This document shows positions 9,158 through 17,340 of a stretch of 28,216 nucleotides of DNA, piece by piece (the first letter of the stretch is position 1; every line of letters begins with the position of its first letter). The notes under the pieces are model-generated. The model was not told the origin of the DNA. It made no database searches and worked only from the letters and a program-made list of their open reading frames with translations. This DNA comes from Fragilaria crotonensis (lineage: Eukaryota; Bacillariophyta; Fragilariophyceae; Fragilariales; Fragilariaceae): positions 1 to 28,216 of the forward strand of contig JAKSYS010000745.1 in assembly GCA_022925895.1 (NCBI GenBank), given 5' to 3'. A program made the position numbers and the translations under genes.

Positions 9158-10147
9158 ATGAACATGAAGACGTTCGGCATTCTTGCAGTATGCTGTTTGC
9201 TGCAACTCGAATCCGCGGATGCGCGGTCGGGTTACCAAATTGTACGAGCACATGCGTTTGTGCATGATTCGCCGTTATCAGAGACAATATCCAGAACTTT
9301 GCAAGTTCGTGGTGGAGCCAAAAGCAAACGGAAAGGAAAGACTGCCTCTCTCAGCTCGTCCAAAACAGCGACTGGAAAATCGAAGGTCCAATCAGGAAAG
9401 GAGGTCGCGAAACCCTCCGCTCTTGGTGATATACTTCAAAAGTACAAGCAGATCTTGCCGCTGACTCGCATTTACATCACCATGGTCGTTGCAGCGACTC
9501 TCTTGGGAATGGTCCTTGGCGAAGAACTCACTCAAGGACTCTTGGCGCTGGATCCTATCCGTACTGTGTATGGACTAGAGCTTTGGAGACCATTCACTGC
9601 TGCAACGTTCCTAGGACCTCCTAGCATTGGATGGCTGATGAGCGGCTATTACCTCTTCGAATACGGCTCTTCCCTGGAGCGTGCGTACGGCACTGCCCAG
9701 TTCCTCGTATTTCTCCTGTCTCAAATCGTTTTACTTTCAGGTTTTTCTATTCTCTTCGGCCAACCATTCTTCACGTCCTCCGTCATCACGGCCATGTTGC
9801 ACGTGTTGAGTCGCTCCATGCCCCGCCAGAAGGTTAAATGGATTGTCTTTACGGTCCCTTATTGGTCATTACCCTACGGGCTAATGATGACAGACGTCCT
9901 GCAAGCGGGAAATCCTGCTGCGGCACTTCCCCATATCTTGGGAATCTTGTCGGGACATTTCTACCACTTTCACAAGTTTGTATGGCCCAAGATGGCAGGT
10001 GGAGAGGACTGGCTAGCCGCCCCCCAATTCCTCGTCTCGCGATTGGATCCAAATGCCAAAAAAGCGAGCACTGCCAAGGAAGCGGTTGATACCGCTTTGA
10101 AGGCAAGAAAGAAGGGAAAGGGGCGAAAATTGGGAGGAAAGAAGTAG
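9158..10147 (+). CDS. Derlin with plastid-type presequence (probable symbiont-specific Der1, SELMA)
   Basis: A 329-residue Der1/Derlin protein. Derlins are polytopic rhomboid pseudoproteases of the ER-associated degradation channel. In algae with complex red plastids a duplicated set (sDer1) sits in the second outermost plastid membrane and imports preproteins (SELMA). The start is the ATG at 9158; an upstream in-frame TTG is not needed. Residues 1-22 form a signal peptide (Ala-Asp-Ala before Arg23). Residues ~23-95 are Ser/Lys-rich and transit-peptide-like, with AHAF at 31-34 and VRGGA at 50-54. The Derlin core follows: LWRPFTAATFLGP (142-154), the YLFEYGSSLE helix (165-174) and HILGILSGHFYHFHKFVWP (259-277), with the family's GHxYxF signature. 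No rhomboid Ser/His dyad is seen. The tail is very Lys-rich. Host ER Derlins lack the ~95-residue leader, so a plastid location is inferred. Its stop is 59 bp from the convergent neighbour. Confidence 0.87.
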   Translation: MNMKTFGILAVCCLLQLESADARSGYQIVRAHAFVHDSPLSETISRTLQVRGGAKSKRKGKTASLSSSKTATGKSKVQSGKEVAKPSALGDILQKYKQILPLTRIYITMVVAATLLGMVLGEELTQGLLALDPIRTVYGLELWRPFTAATFLGPPSIGWLMSGYYLFEYGSSLERAYGTAQFLVFLLSQIVLLSGFSILFGQPFFTSSVITAMLHVLSRSMPRQKVKWIVFTVPYWSLPYGLMMTDVLQAGNPAAALPHILGILSGHFYHFHKFVWPKMAGGEDWLAAPQFLVSRLDPNAKKASTAKEAVDTALKARKKGKGRKLGGKK

Positions 10148-10206
10148 TGCGTGCTCCGGCTAGATCATTGTGTTGACCTATTTATTCTAAATAGATGCTA
10201 ACTTGT

Positions 10207-11064
10207 TCAGAAAGCAAGCCCCGGCGAGGGGAATTTCTTGACAATAATATTCAATCGCAGCATCAGACTAGGCGATGATCCCTTTTCCGTCACCATCATG
10301 TCCTTGAACGTCAACCAGGTTCCGTCGAGCTCAAACTTCATTTCGTTGAAGAAATTTGTCATGGCATGCGATAGCTCAGCCGACGTAGCTTCGAGGTGTG
10401 GTATTGTCGTTATCCCTTCCGGAGTTGCTATTACTTTTGCTCGCTGCTTTGCTTCCCCCCTCGTCAGGATCAGCTTCCACTTTTGTCCCATGTATGACCC
10501 AAAGAATGTTACATTCCCCAAAGATGCGTCCACAATTGTGCCTTCTTTTAAAAAAGCAAATTTTTCACCATCCTTGTGCCTTAGCGCTGGGGGTTTCATG
10601 TAAGGGTGGGTGATGAAGTTCGCGAAATCCACATTATTGAGTGCTATAGTTGCCTGGCCAGTGGCTGGCGTCGTGAGAACGAGTTTCCGATTGCTGAGTA
10701 TCCGACCAACGTCGAGTTCGCAGGTTTCCACTGTCGCTTCAATGGCGCGACATGACAATCCCAATTGCGATTTCCATCCACGGCCCTTGACAGTCACGGG
10801 TCCGACTCGTCCCTTGAACAAGAGATCAGAGGAATTTGCCGACACGTTGCACTCGACGCCAGTTTGACCCTTGAGTCTGACCTTGAGTGCCAACTCTGCA
10901 AGGTTCGAAATTAGGCCGGAGGTGAGGCCTCCGTCGAAGTGAATGCTACTGCGGACATGAAGCCGTGAAGCCATCCGATGTGAACCCAGGGATGAAGTTG
11001 TGAAGGAGTTCCCAGGAATGACCAAGGAGGCGAGAATGACCAATATTGTTGTGAATTTCATCAT
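10207..11064 (-). CDS. DUF2993-like protein, plastid-targeted
   Basis: A 285-residue protein resembling the DUF2993 (LmeA-like) family found in cyanobacteria, plastids and actinobacteria. Family features visible are VECNVSANSSDLLFKGRVGPVTVKG-type strands (about 69-93), a CRAIEATVETCELDVG segment, and a long amphipathic beta region ending near the C terminus, consistent with a lipid-binding-like fold. Residues 1-20 form a signal peptide, with cleavage likely just before F21 (NS-F), matching the diatom ASAFAP-type rule where Phe follows the cleavage site and directs the protein to the plastid stroma. The biochemical role is not known to me. The start is the first ATG at 11064; no intron is needed. 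It is divergent from the YtqB-like gene, with 658 bp between starts. Confidence 0.65.
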   Translation of the reverse strand: MMKFTTILVILASLVIPGNSFTTSSLGSHRMASRLHVRSSIHFDGGLTSGLISNLAELALKVRLKGQTGVECNVSANSSDLLFKGRVGPVTVKGRGWKSQLGLSCRAIEATVETCELDVGRILSNRKLVLTTPATGQATIALNNVDFANFITHPYMKPPALRHKDGEKFAFLKEGTIVDASLGNVTFFGSYMGQKWKLILTRGEAKQRAKVIATPEGITTIPHLEATSAELSHAMTNFFNEMKFELDGTWLTFKDMMVTEKGSSPSLMLRLNIIVKKFPSPGLAF

Positions 11065-11722
11065 GCGATATGTGATGTGGATCTTGATCCGATGTGCAGT
11101 TCAATCAACAGAGGACCAGACTTTGCTTTGAAAGGATAATGTGAGATTAAGTAGTGCGTGCCAAACCAATCAATTCAACTGACGAGACAAAGAAATAATT
11201 CACTGGTGGAATGTTGACGACGACAGCAATGTGAAAGAGTTGAGCTGTATGAGTACGCATTATTAATTTGGCGGGTCGATGTGATGTTGAGTTATGTGAT
11301 AGGTTGAGATATCTTGTGAGTCATCGCCCTATGGGTGACGTGATCATATCGAAAACCGTGATTCCCTCGAGTTCCCTATATGATGGGCTAACTGTATGAA
11401 GAGCTGTGACGACGTCGAGAGCTGGGGAGAATGACGAGCACAGCGATGCCAGCACACAGCACGTACTGTAGCTTTATTATCAATGTGCGTGCTCAGTACA
11501 AGTACTTCAGTACCTGGTACCTAAACTGCCATACGCCATACGACATAACAGCGTTGGGGGTTTTGGGTAATGCTGGAGTTGATGTGTGATGTGTGATGTG
11601 TGATGTGTTGTGATGTTTCGTCCACAGCGGTCTGGCGTGAGGCAGGACCCTCTTCCCACTTGACAATCACTTCACTCACCGCTCAGCGCTCAGCGCTCAC
11701 CCCATTTTTCGGCATTAAGGAA
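11065..11722. promoter_or_regulatory. Shared upstream region of two plastid-type genes
   Basis: It lies between divergent starts at 11064 (-) and 11723 (+). Contents: a TGACGTG motif near 11335 (CRE half-site type), a GTAC-rich patch around 11460-11525, and a 7-mer tandem repeat just before the plus-strand leader. No ORF with a recognisable product. That the region co-regulates both genes is inference. Confidence 0.4.
11581..11608. repeat. 7-bp tandem repeat (GATGTGT)x4
   Basis: Four perfect GATGTGT units followed by a degenerate continuation to about 11616. It lies 115 bp upstream of the chosen methyltransferase ATG. Confidence 0.9.
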
Positions 11723-12736
11723 ATGAAAGGCGTGCTCGTGTTGCTTACATTGTGTTCCGGAATGATCTCCTCCAAGTCGGCATCAATGGCAGTCGCCTTG
11801 GGCGCATCCACACAACGAAAGCTGACGACTCGAATGAGTCTCTTGGATGATTTTACGTCAAAATCATATGTGAAGGGGTTGATTGGGAATGCAGTGAATC
11901 GAGCAATGTCGACACTCAACACGAAGGAAAAGATGGATTCAACCATGCGGCGAGAGGAACAATGCTCAGAGAAATCAATGCAAACAACTCAGGCGCCAAG
12001 CTATTATGAGAATCCCTGTATTCATTTCACAGCTCTGGCACACCTCCAATGGAAATATGTCCTTCGACCAGGAGTCGATGCCGCCATTGATGCTACCTGT
12101 GGCAACGGCAATGATTCTTGCCAAATTGCAAGCATTCTTTTTCCTGACGGGTATGCTGGTAGTGCAGAACTCATTTGTATTGACATTCAGGACATGGCCT
12201 GTGAGAACACTCGACATGCTTTGGAGACGCAACTTGGGACGCCTCTGATGGAGCCCCATGTGCGAGTCGTGCGCGCGTCGCATGCTCGACTCCCAACCAC
12301 GTCATCGCCATTGGCCCTTGTCTGTTGGAATCTGGGATATTTACCTAGGGTTGAGGACAAGTCCACTCGTACCAACATGGAATCAACTGTCACTTCGATA
12401 GCCGATGCGGCATTACAACTTCGAGTGGGAGGGCTGCTGTCCGTCATTGCCTACCCCAAAACTAACGCGAACGAGGCATTAGCCGCCAACGCACTCTTTG
12501 AAGCGTTGGCGGCTTTAACATCAAATCAAACTGATTGGAGGAGTTGCCTGGATTCCTTGGGTCCAGATCCTATTCCGGAGGGAGACAGAGTGTTTTCTGT
12601 AAAGGAGGCAGTCACTACGGCTATGAATAGAATTATCGAGGAAGGGGATCCGAATCAGACTTGGCGTGGAATGGAGCATCGCATGATGGGCCGAATCTTG
12701 TCGCCGACGTTGTTGACACTGACGCGAATCAAATAA
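11723..12736 (+). CDS. YtqB/TrmR-family SAM-dependent RNA methyltransferase, probably plastid-targeted
   Basis: A 337-residue protein whose C-terminal two thirds match the YtqB (rRNA/tRNA methylase) family. Bacillus TrmR in this family methylates 5-hydroxyuridine at tRNA position 34. SAM-binding motif I is DATCGNGND (123-131) and an acidic strand end, CIDIQ (152-156), follows. The family signature NLGYLP is at 203-208, and AYPKTNANEA (243-252) corresponds to the bacterial VYPGH region. Residues 1-~20 are a signal peptide (MKGVLVLLTLCSG) and the next ~75 residues are Ser/Thr/Lys-rich, so plastid import is likely and a plastid tRNA substrate is my inference. An open frame continues upstream to a GTG at 11600, but the ATG at 11723 directly precedes the signal peptide. 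Its stop is 58 bp from the SWEET stop (convergent). Confidence 0.82.
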   Translation: MKGVLVLLTLCSGMISSKSASMAVALGASTQRKLTTRMSLLDDFTSKSYVKGLIGNAVNRAMSTLNTKEKMDSTMRREEQCSEKSMQTTQAPSYYENPCIHFTALAHLQWKYVLRPGVDAAIDATCGNGNDSCQIASILFPDGYAGSAELICIDIQDMACENTRHALETQLGTPLMEPHVRVVRASHARLPTTSSPLALVCWNLGYLPRVEDKSTRTNMESTVTSIADAALQLRVGGLLSVIAYPKTNANEALAANALFEALAALTSNQTDWRSCLDSLGPDPIPEGDRVFSVKEAVTTAMNRIIEEGDPNQTWRGMEHRMMGRILSPTLLTLTRIK

Positions 12737-12794
12737 TTGTCTACAGGAATATGGACCATTACTCTGGAAAACAAGTTCAGGTCTGTTACAGCAC

Positions 12795-13725
12795 CTAAAC
12801 AACCAGGTTTTCCTCGCTACAAGAACCTTCATCAACAAGACCAACATTCGATTCATCAAGGTCAAAACTCTGAACGCGTGGGTAGATGCAAACCAACACG
12901 CCTTGGGCGACTCCCAAAACTAACCCTATTCCGTTGGGTGCATATATGATTGGATCCATGCGAGCGACGCCGTACGCCATCCAAAATGTTGTGTTGACCC
13001 AGTTCATTACCATGGTCGGAAAATGAATGGCCTCGCTGCTTCTCGTACGAATTACTCGTGACATGGCCTCCAAAGGTGCACCATAAAAGAAAACTGTTCT
13101 CCCAAAAAGTAATGAGATCATGTCTGGGTGTCGTTTCCACAAGAAAGAAATGCGTCGTTCTTACCTAAATTCACATTCACACAAAGCCCGATAATATGTG
13201 CTGGCGAATAGAAGTGTTGCAACCACCCTGCCCAAACTAGAATCAAACACCAAACCACAAGGATGCGAAGCATCAGTGTCTCTTGCCGAACGGTGACAAC
13301 CCTTTCACTTGCAGTTCCGGATTGACTGCCTTCCCCGTCCTTGAGATCATTCATGATCTCAAAGTACTGTAACTTGGCTGCCCCACTGTTGAGCCAAAAA
13401 CTAAGGACTAAACCGGGCATGTTGGACGCTAACACGAATGGATCCTTAGTGTAGTATCCGTAGGCCGCCCAACCCAGGCAATTACCGGTCATAACAGCCC
13501 ACGGGACCGGATTCAGACTCCCTAACCTTCCCTTCTGCAACGCTTCCCGCAGATCATACACGGGAGCTGCTCGTCGTTGAGTTAGTCAATGGGAAGTGCA
13601 ATGCGCATGAAGTGTAAGAACAAATTGGCTCTCACACACTCACCAGCAAACATGATTGCTGCCATGACACATCCCAATGAAGGGCATACGTATTCCATTA
13701 CAATTGTGACCCATGATGAGTCCAT
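12795..13725 (-). CDS. SWEET: SWEET-family sugar transporter
   Basis: A bidirectional sugar uniporter of the MtN3/saliva (SWEET) family. Three exons: 13725-13644, 13566-13165 and 13093-12795. Introns are 13567-13643 (GTGAGT...GAGCAG, 77 nt) and 13094-13164 (GTAAGA...GAACAG, 71 nt). The spliced protein is 260 residues, normal for the family, with seven predicted membrane segments as two triple-helix MtN3 repeats joined by a linker helix. Conserved prolines are P29 (AAPVYD), P49 (NPVPW), P168 (GAPLEAM) and P187 (IHFPTMV). Pocket positions are W60/W199 and N76/N215 (SNMPG, APNGIG). The second acceptor was chosen because it restores exactly the family spacing between IIG and APL. A nearer acceptor would give a 41-nt intron and ten extra residues. 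The tail (~235-260) is acidic. No signal for plastid targeting is seen, so plasma or endomembrane location is open. Confidence 0.9.
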
Positions 13726-14968
13726 CACTGAACCTTGATCGGCAGCTTTTGTCTACACAACTCTTCTGTATTGATGGCTCTATTTTTCCGACTGATGGGG
13801 TCGGTGGAGGGTGTGGATATGGTTGCTGTTCATGGAGGAGGAACATCTATCATCAACAAACCGACAGGGCGCACAGAAGAAAAGCTCTTCACGTAGCACT
13901 TGGGCCAATCAGAATTCGCCAAGCTTTTACTACATGCTGCTGTTTGCAGTTTGCACCCCCAATCGTCCTACAGCAAAACAAACATTTATGCATATACGTC
14001 GTATATATGTTATAGTGTTATCTATGTAGTAACAATAAGCTGCGTGTCGCATATGGATATGCATACTGTATGTTCATACAAGCAAAGCCTACGAAAAGGT
14101 GGCGTCCTGTCGTCCTGTCGGATAAGATGGGGATTGGAATGCGGTGATATGACGTCAATCATGACGTCACAGTGCTAATTCCATCGTTTACTACGATGCA
14201 TACGATGTATTCAGTACTATGGTACTTGAACTCCAGTAAAAGGCAATAACTTTCGAAGAGCGTGCTTATCTTGTTGGTTTGACTTGACGTCATTTCACAG
14301 GATTCAAATCGGATCCACGCCTGCCGGACATTGGCATCTGGCGTGAACAACCGAACGATCCGACATTGAACACTCGAAACGCGCTTTGGCCGACCCTTCC
14401 CAGTACGTCACACATCTCGATTTCAATTGGTGCCATGTACAATTCGTACTTTTACCTCTGTAATAAGATTCGTGAAATTGATAACCGCGCCGTACGGAGT
14501 CCTACTAGCTAGTCTACCTGGTTCTAAGAACTCACAGAACACGATCAATCTGATTTGATACATGAACTTGGAATTCCATATTTTGTATGTCATATCTCAC
14601 TACTTCCATGACATTACGACACTTATCGTCATTTGTTTTGCACATTCATATGTCCGCGTATGAGATGTCGTCCTACACAGACATTCGGAAAATGTCGATA
14701 ACCGATCAGGATTTTCCGTATGCATAATTCATGAGCACGGAAGACATCGGCTCCACTTCTTTGGTGGTCCAGTGTGATATGTGGAGTTGTGCTCGGGTCG
14801 TGGCACGATTGTTACTGTAGTAGCATGAATGCTTCCTGAGTCGCCTTCGAGTCCTGTGCACTCGAGTCCTGTTCGAAACAAGAGATTGTGTCGGGCAGTG
14901 AGGCCTGAGTGCAGCGATGCTTGAGGTGTTTCGATTCACGCCATGGTGCACTAGTGCTTCAGGGTGCC
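13726..14968. other. Intergenic upstream of SWEET
   Basis: No recognisable gene. Plus-strand ORFs of 92-100 codons near 13713-14178 have no motif and overlap the SWEET first exon or repeat-rich sequence. A short repeat (GTCCTGTC twice) lies near 14105, and the TGACGTCA cluster is listed separately. Confidence 0.45.
14150..14292. promoter_or_regulatory. Cluster of three perfect CRE octamers (TGACGTCA)
   Basis: Perfect TGACGTCA palindromes occur at 14150-14157, 14162-14169 and 14285-14292, and an ACGTCA half-site lies near 14405. In Phaeodactylum, TGACGT/ACGTCA elements mediate CO2/cAMP and light responses through bZIP factors. The cluster is 425-567 bp upstream of the SWEET start (13725, -), the nearest recognised gene. 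That it regulates SWEET is inference. Confidence 0.55.
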
Positions 14969-14970
14969 GA

Positions 14971-15290
14971 ATTGTTTGTTGCCGCCACCCCATGTAACCC
15001 TCGTCAATCCATCGTTATGGCGGCGTTGTGCATGGAATACTTTTTTCATGTGGAAGCAATATGGTCTGATTTCAACGGTGTAAGGAGCCCGCACATGTAT
15101 GATCCCGTCTGTTGGGAAGGCAGTTCGTTCAAGGGTGATGAGCATGTCAGGAAGAAATTCAGGTTGGCGATTGGATTGCTGTCGCCATCCATACAGCCTT
15201 CTTCATTCCACAATCGGGGCGCCGTTCAGGTGGCAAGTATACCGTGGCGTAGAAGCAATTTCATCCGATTTCTATGGCGTATAACCCGAA
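14971..15290. repeat. Diverged ~206-bp direct repeat
   Basis: About 115 bp beginning near 14971 reappears in degenerate form near 15177. The best-conserved part is GTGGAAGCAATATGGTCTG at about 15050 against GTAGAAGCAATTTCATCCG at about 15255, followed by GATTTC and GG(T/C)GTA. Identity is roughly 60-65% by eye. A GTG-initiated ORF crosses it on the plus strand without recognisable motifs. Confidence 0.5.
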
Positions 15291-15313
15291 AGAAGCCTGC
15301 CTGTCTGGATTAC

Positions 15314-15371
15314 AGTTCTACAAGTTCGCCCATTCGGTTGCCAGTTCTACAAGTTCGCCCATTCGGTTGCC
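15314..15371. repeat. Exact 29-bp tandem repeat (two copies)
   Basis: Two perfect copies of a 29-bp unit that starts AGTTCTACAAG and ends CGGTTGCC, at 15314-15342 and 15343-15371. Confidence 0.97.
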
Positions 15372-15470
15372 ATAGAGATAGGAACTAAGCTGAGAAACAA
15401 ACTGTGTAACGCAGTCTCTATTATCTGCAAAAACGAACTCCTATAAGTACATTCATCAACTAGCTAAGTG

Positions 15471-15839
15471 TTAGAGGCTCCTCACTAATGTGCTATCAAG
15501 CAAACTGAAAGGAAGGTTTTCTTGTTCAGTGTTCCAGTTTGCAAGGATCAGTTCCCACTCTGATACCTCGCTCACTTCACCGGCGACTTGGTCTAGGACA
15601 TCGTCTGTCAAGGTGACGCGTTGCTTCTTGGAAGGAGAAAATTCTTCTTGTGTGATGGTCCGTTTCTTCACTTGTGGAGAGGAGGCATCGCCCATACTCT
15701 GATTATCACTCCCTACAGTGGCCAGCATCAACATCATGCCTTCTATCGCTAGCTTGATTTTGTTCACGTCCTCGAGTTGACTTTGATTGCGAGTTTTGAG
15801 GTGCTGTGTTTGCAAATCCGAATTGTTGGCAATAGCCAT
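15471..15839 (-). CDS. Hypothetical small protein, possibly nuclear
   Basis: A 122-residue ORF from an ATG at 15839 to a stop at 15471. I recognise no family. The N-terminal ~45 residues are Gln/Asn-rich and helical (NKIKLAIEGMMLMLATV). The middle has two basic clusters (VKKRTIT and SPSKKQRV) that resemble a bipartite nuclear localisation signal. The C-terminal part is acidic with aromatic residues (SEVSEWELILANWN). A good TATA box stands about 155 bp upstream on the same strand, supporting transcription. It could also be a fragment of a longer gene. Function unknown. Confidence 0.45.
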   Translation of the reverse strand: MAIANNSDLQTQHLKTRNQSQLEDVNKIKLAIEGMMLMLATVGSDNQSMGDASSPQVKKRTITQEEFSPSKKQRVTLTDDVLDQVAGEVSEVSEWELILANWNTEQENLPFSLLDSTLVRSL

Positions 15840-15994
15840 TTTTGTGATTTTTTTGTGCTCGAATTGTGAGCTGTTACAAGCGGTATGAAACTTCCTGAGT
15901 ATGAATGCCTGTGAGCAACTTTGGTTGAGAGCTTCACGAAGCTTCCTTTGCCCAAGATGTCAAATTTGGTTGTGTATGACAAAACTGCCCCCAG

Positions 15995-16004
15995 CTTTTA
16001 TATA
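15995..16004 (-). promoter_or_regulatory. TATA box
   Basis: The minus strand reads TATATAAAAG here, about 155 bp upstream of the ATG of the small unknown protein at 15839. Initiation ~30 bp downstream would give a leader of roughly 125 nt. Confidence 0.4.
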
Positions 16005-16060
16005 AGATGTTACATAATAGTCGAATGGTCATTACCGCTGCGACAAAAGGTCCCAGCTCA

Positions 16061-16792
16061 TCATTTCGCGTTCTCATAAAGACTTACGAAGAGGTTTAAG
16101 ATCGCCGATTTCGGATTCGTGCGTTCGTCATATTCCCTGTTAAAAAAATTCTCGCCGGCCCCATTAGTATTGTACCGATCTCGGAGTATGCGAATGTGTG
16201 TGGGAACCAGGATTAAAAATTGAAGAATCGGCGTTGATTCAGTATGAATTCGAGCAGAATTACGTAGCCCTTCTGTATCGGAATATTCCATAACCGGACT
16301 GGTCAGTACCACTTTGCATTCGATAAATACTTGCCCTGCAACTTCATTTCGAACTCTCCTGCTATGCATCGGACCCATGTTGATCTGGTGGAATTGTGAA
16401 AATCTAAAACCGCAAACTAGAGTCGAGGCTTGAAGTACACAAATGTCGAAATGGACACTCAGGAACTGAGCCTGATGACAATCGCACTGTCCTATTGCGT
16501 CTTTCGTCGTGGATGACTCCCTCACACTCATGACCTTCACTTCGAAATCGGACTTTTACGAACTTCGGGCAAAGGAAATGTCTCTATCTTGCAATGTGAT
16601 ACTCCATGTTTCATTTAACCCCCCATACGTTGTCGTAGCGTGAAGTACAATTATGCACGATCCCCACGCCTTCAGTCTGCCGATCGTACGAGCATTACTC
16701 GCTCGTCGCTCGTGATCCCCTATACTTTTTTCGTATATATCATTGAACGTAAAAGCTGTACCGAAACAGGAAGGTAAATTCGTTTGACCCAA
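16061..16792 (-). pseudogene. Interrupted hypothetical reading frame
   Basis: Two minus-strand ORFs (78 and 159 codons) lie in the same frame, separated by a single TAA at 16556-16558. Together they make about 240 codons of plausible protein sequence, but I recognise no domain. The TAA sits inside a splice-donor-like GTAAAAG. A 102-nt GTAAAAG...CCTGAG intron would remove it and keep the frame, so this may be a real spliced gene. Upstream, a TTTCAG acceptor near 16840 and a GTATGT donor near 16885 could add a first exon with an ATG near 16907. Alternatives are a decayed gene or chance open frame. Confidence 0.3.
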
Positions 16793-16885
16793 GTCGATAC
16801 GGCACGAAAGCCAGTTTACTTTGACAGTATGCTTGTACTTGTATCTGAAATCTGAAGTGAGTTACTCAACTATGTTCATACTTGT

Positions 16886-17340
16886 ACATACCTCAGGGGT
16901 ATGGTATACATTCGAGATACACGAGCGGCATATCACAGTATGCTTAAGAATATGCTGATTTATCTGTTCGCCGCGACAGCGACACTCGTGTTCAACAGGT
17001 AACAGCGGGCAAGCCTGTTTCAAATATCCAAGTCGTACTTTGGTCGTGGACTCGCGCGCGACAGTTTGTTATGCCTGGTCGAGCAATACACCGGAAAATT
17101 TCAAGCCTGGAGGGACCTTTCCAATGAATGTATCGAGTGTCTCTCACTCCACTAATGCACGTGCAGGTATTCGAATGATGGTGGCTTGTTGAGAGTGTCG
17201 CAATGGCATAGTCAACGCCGGAGTTTCGAAACAGAAGTAGAAGACCAAATTTCAGGCCCACCAAGTTCGATACCAGGGTGATAATAGAGACTCGAGTGTT
17301 GCTCTCCGTATGGAGTACTGCTGAGTGATATGCAAGTGAC
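16886..17340. other. No gene recognised
   Basis: A minus-strand ORF of 116 codons (16992-17342) shows no motif. Nothing else is supported. Confidence 0.35.

Noticed and set aside
578-12736. Recent bacterial transfer or contamination as source of PgsA and YtqB-like genes
   Set aside because: Both carry eukaryotic signal-peptide leaders and sit among intron-containing genes with similar composition, so plastid-type origin is the simpler reading.
13124-13164. A 41-nt second intron in SWEET using the nearer CCCAG acceptor
   Set aside because: It keeps the frame but adds ten residues between IIG and APL. The acceptor at 13094 gives a 71-nt intron and the exact family spacing.
14909-15388. A 159-codon plus-strand ORF
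   Set aside because: It starts at GTG, spans diverged and exact tandem repeats, and shows no protein motif.
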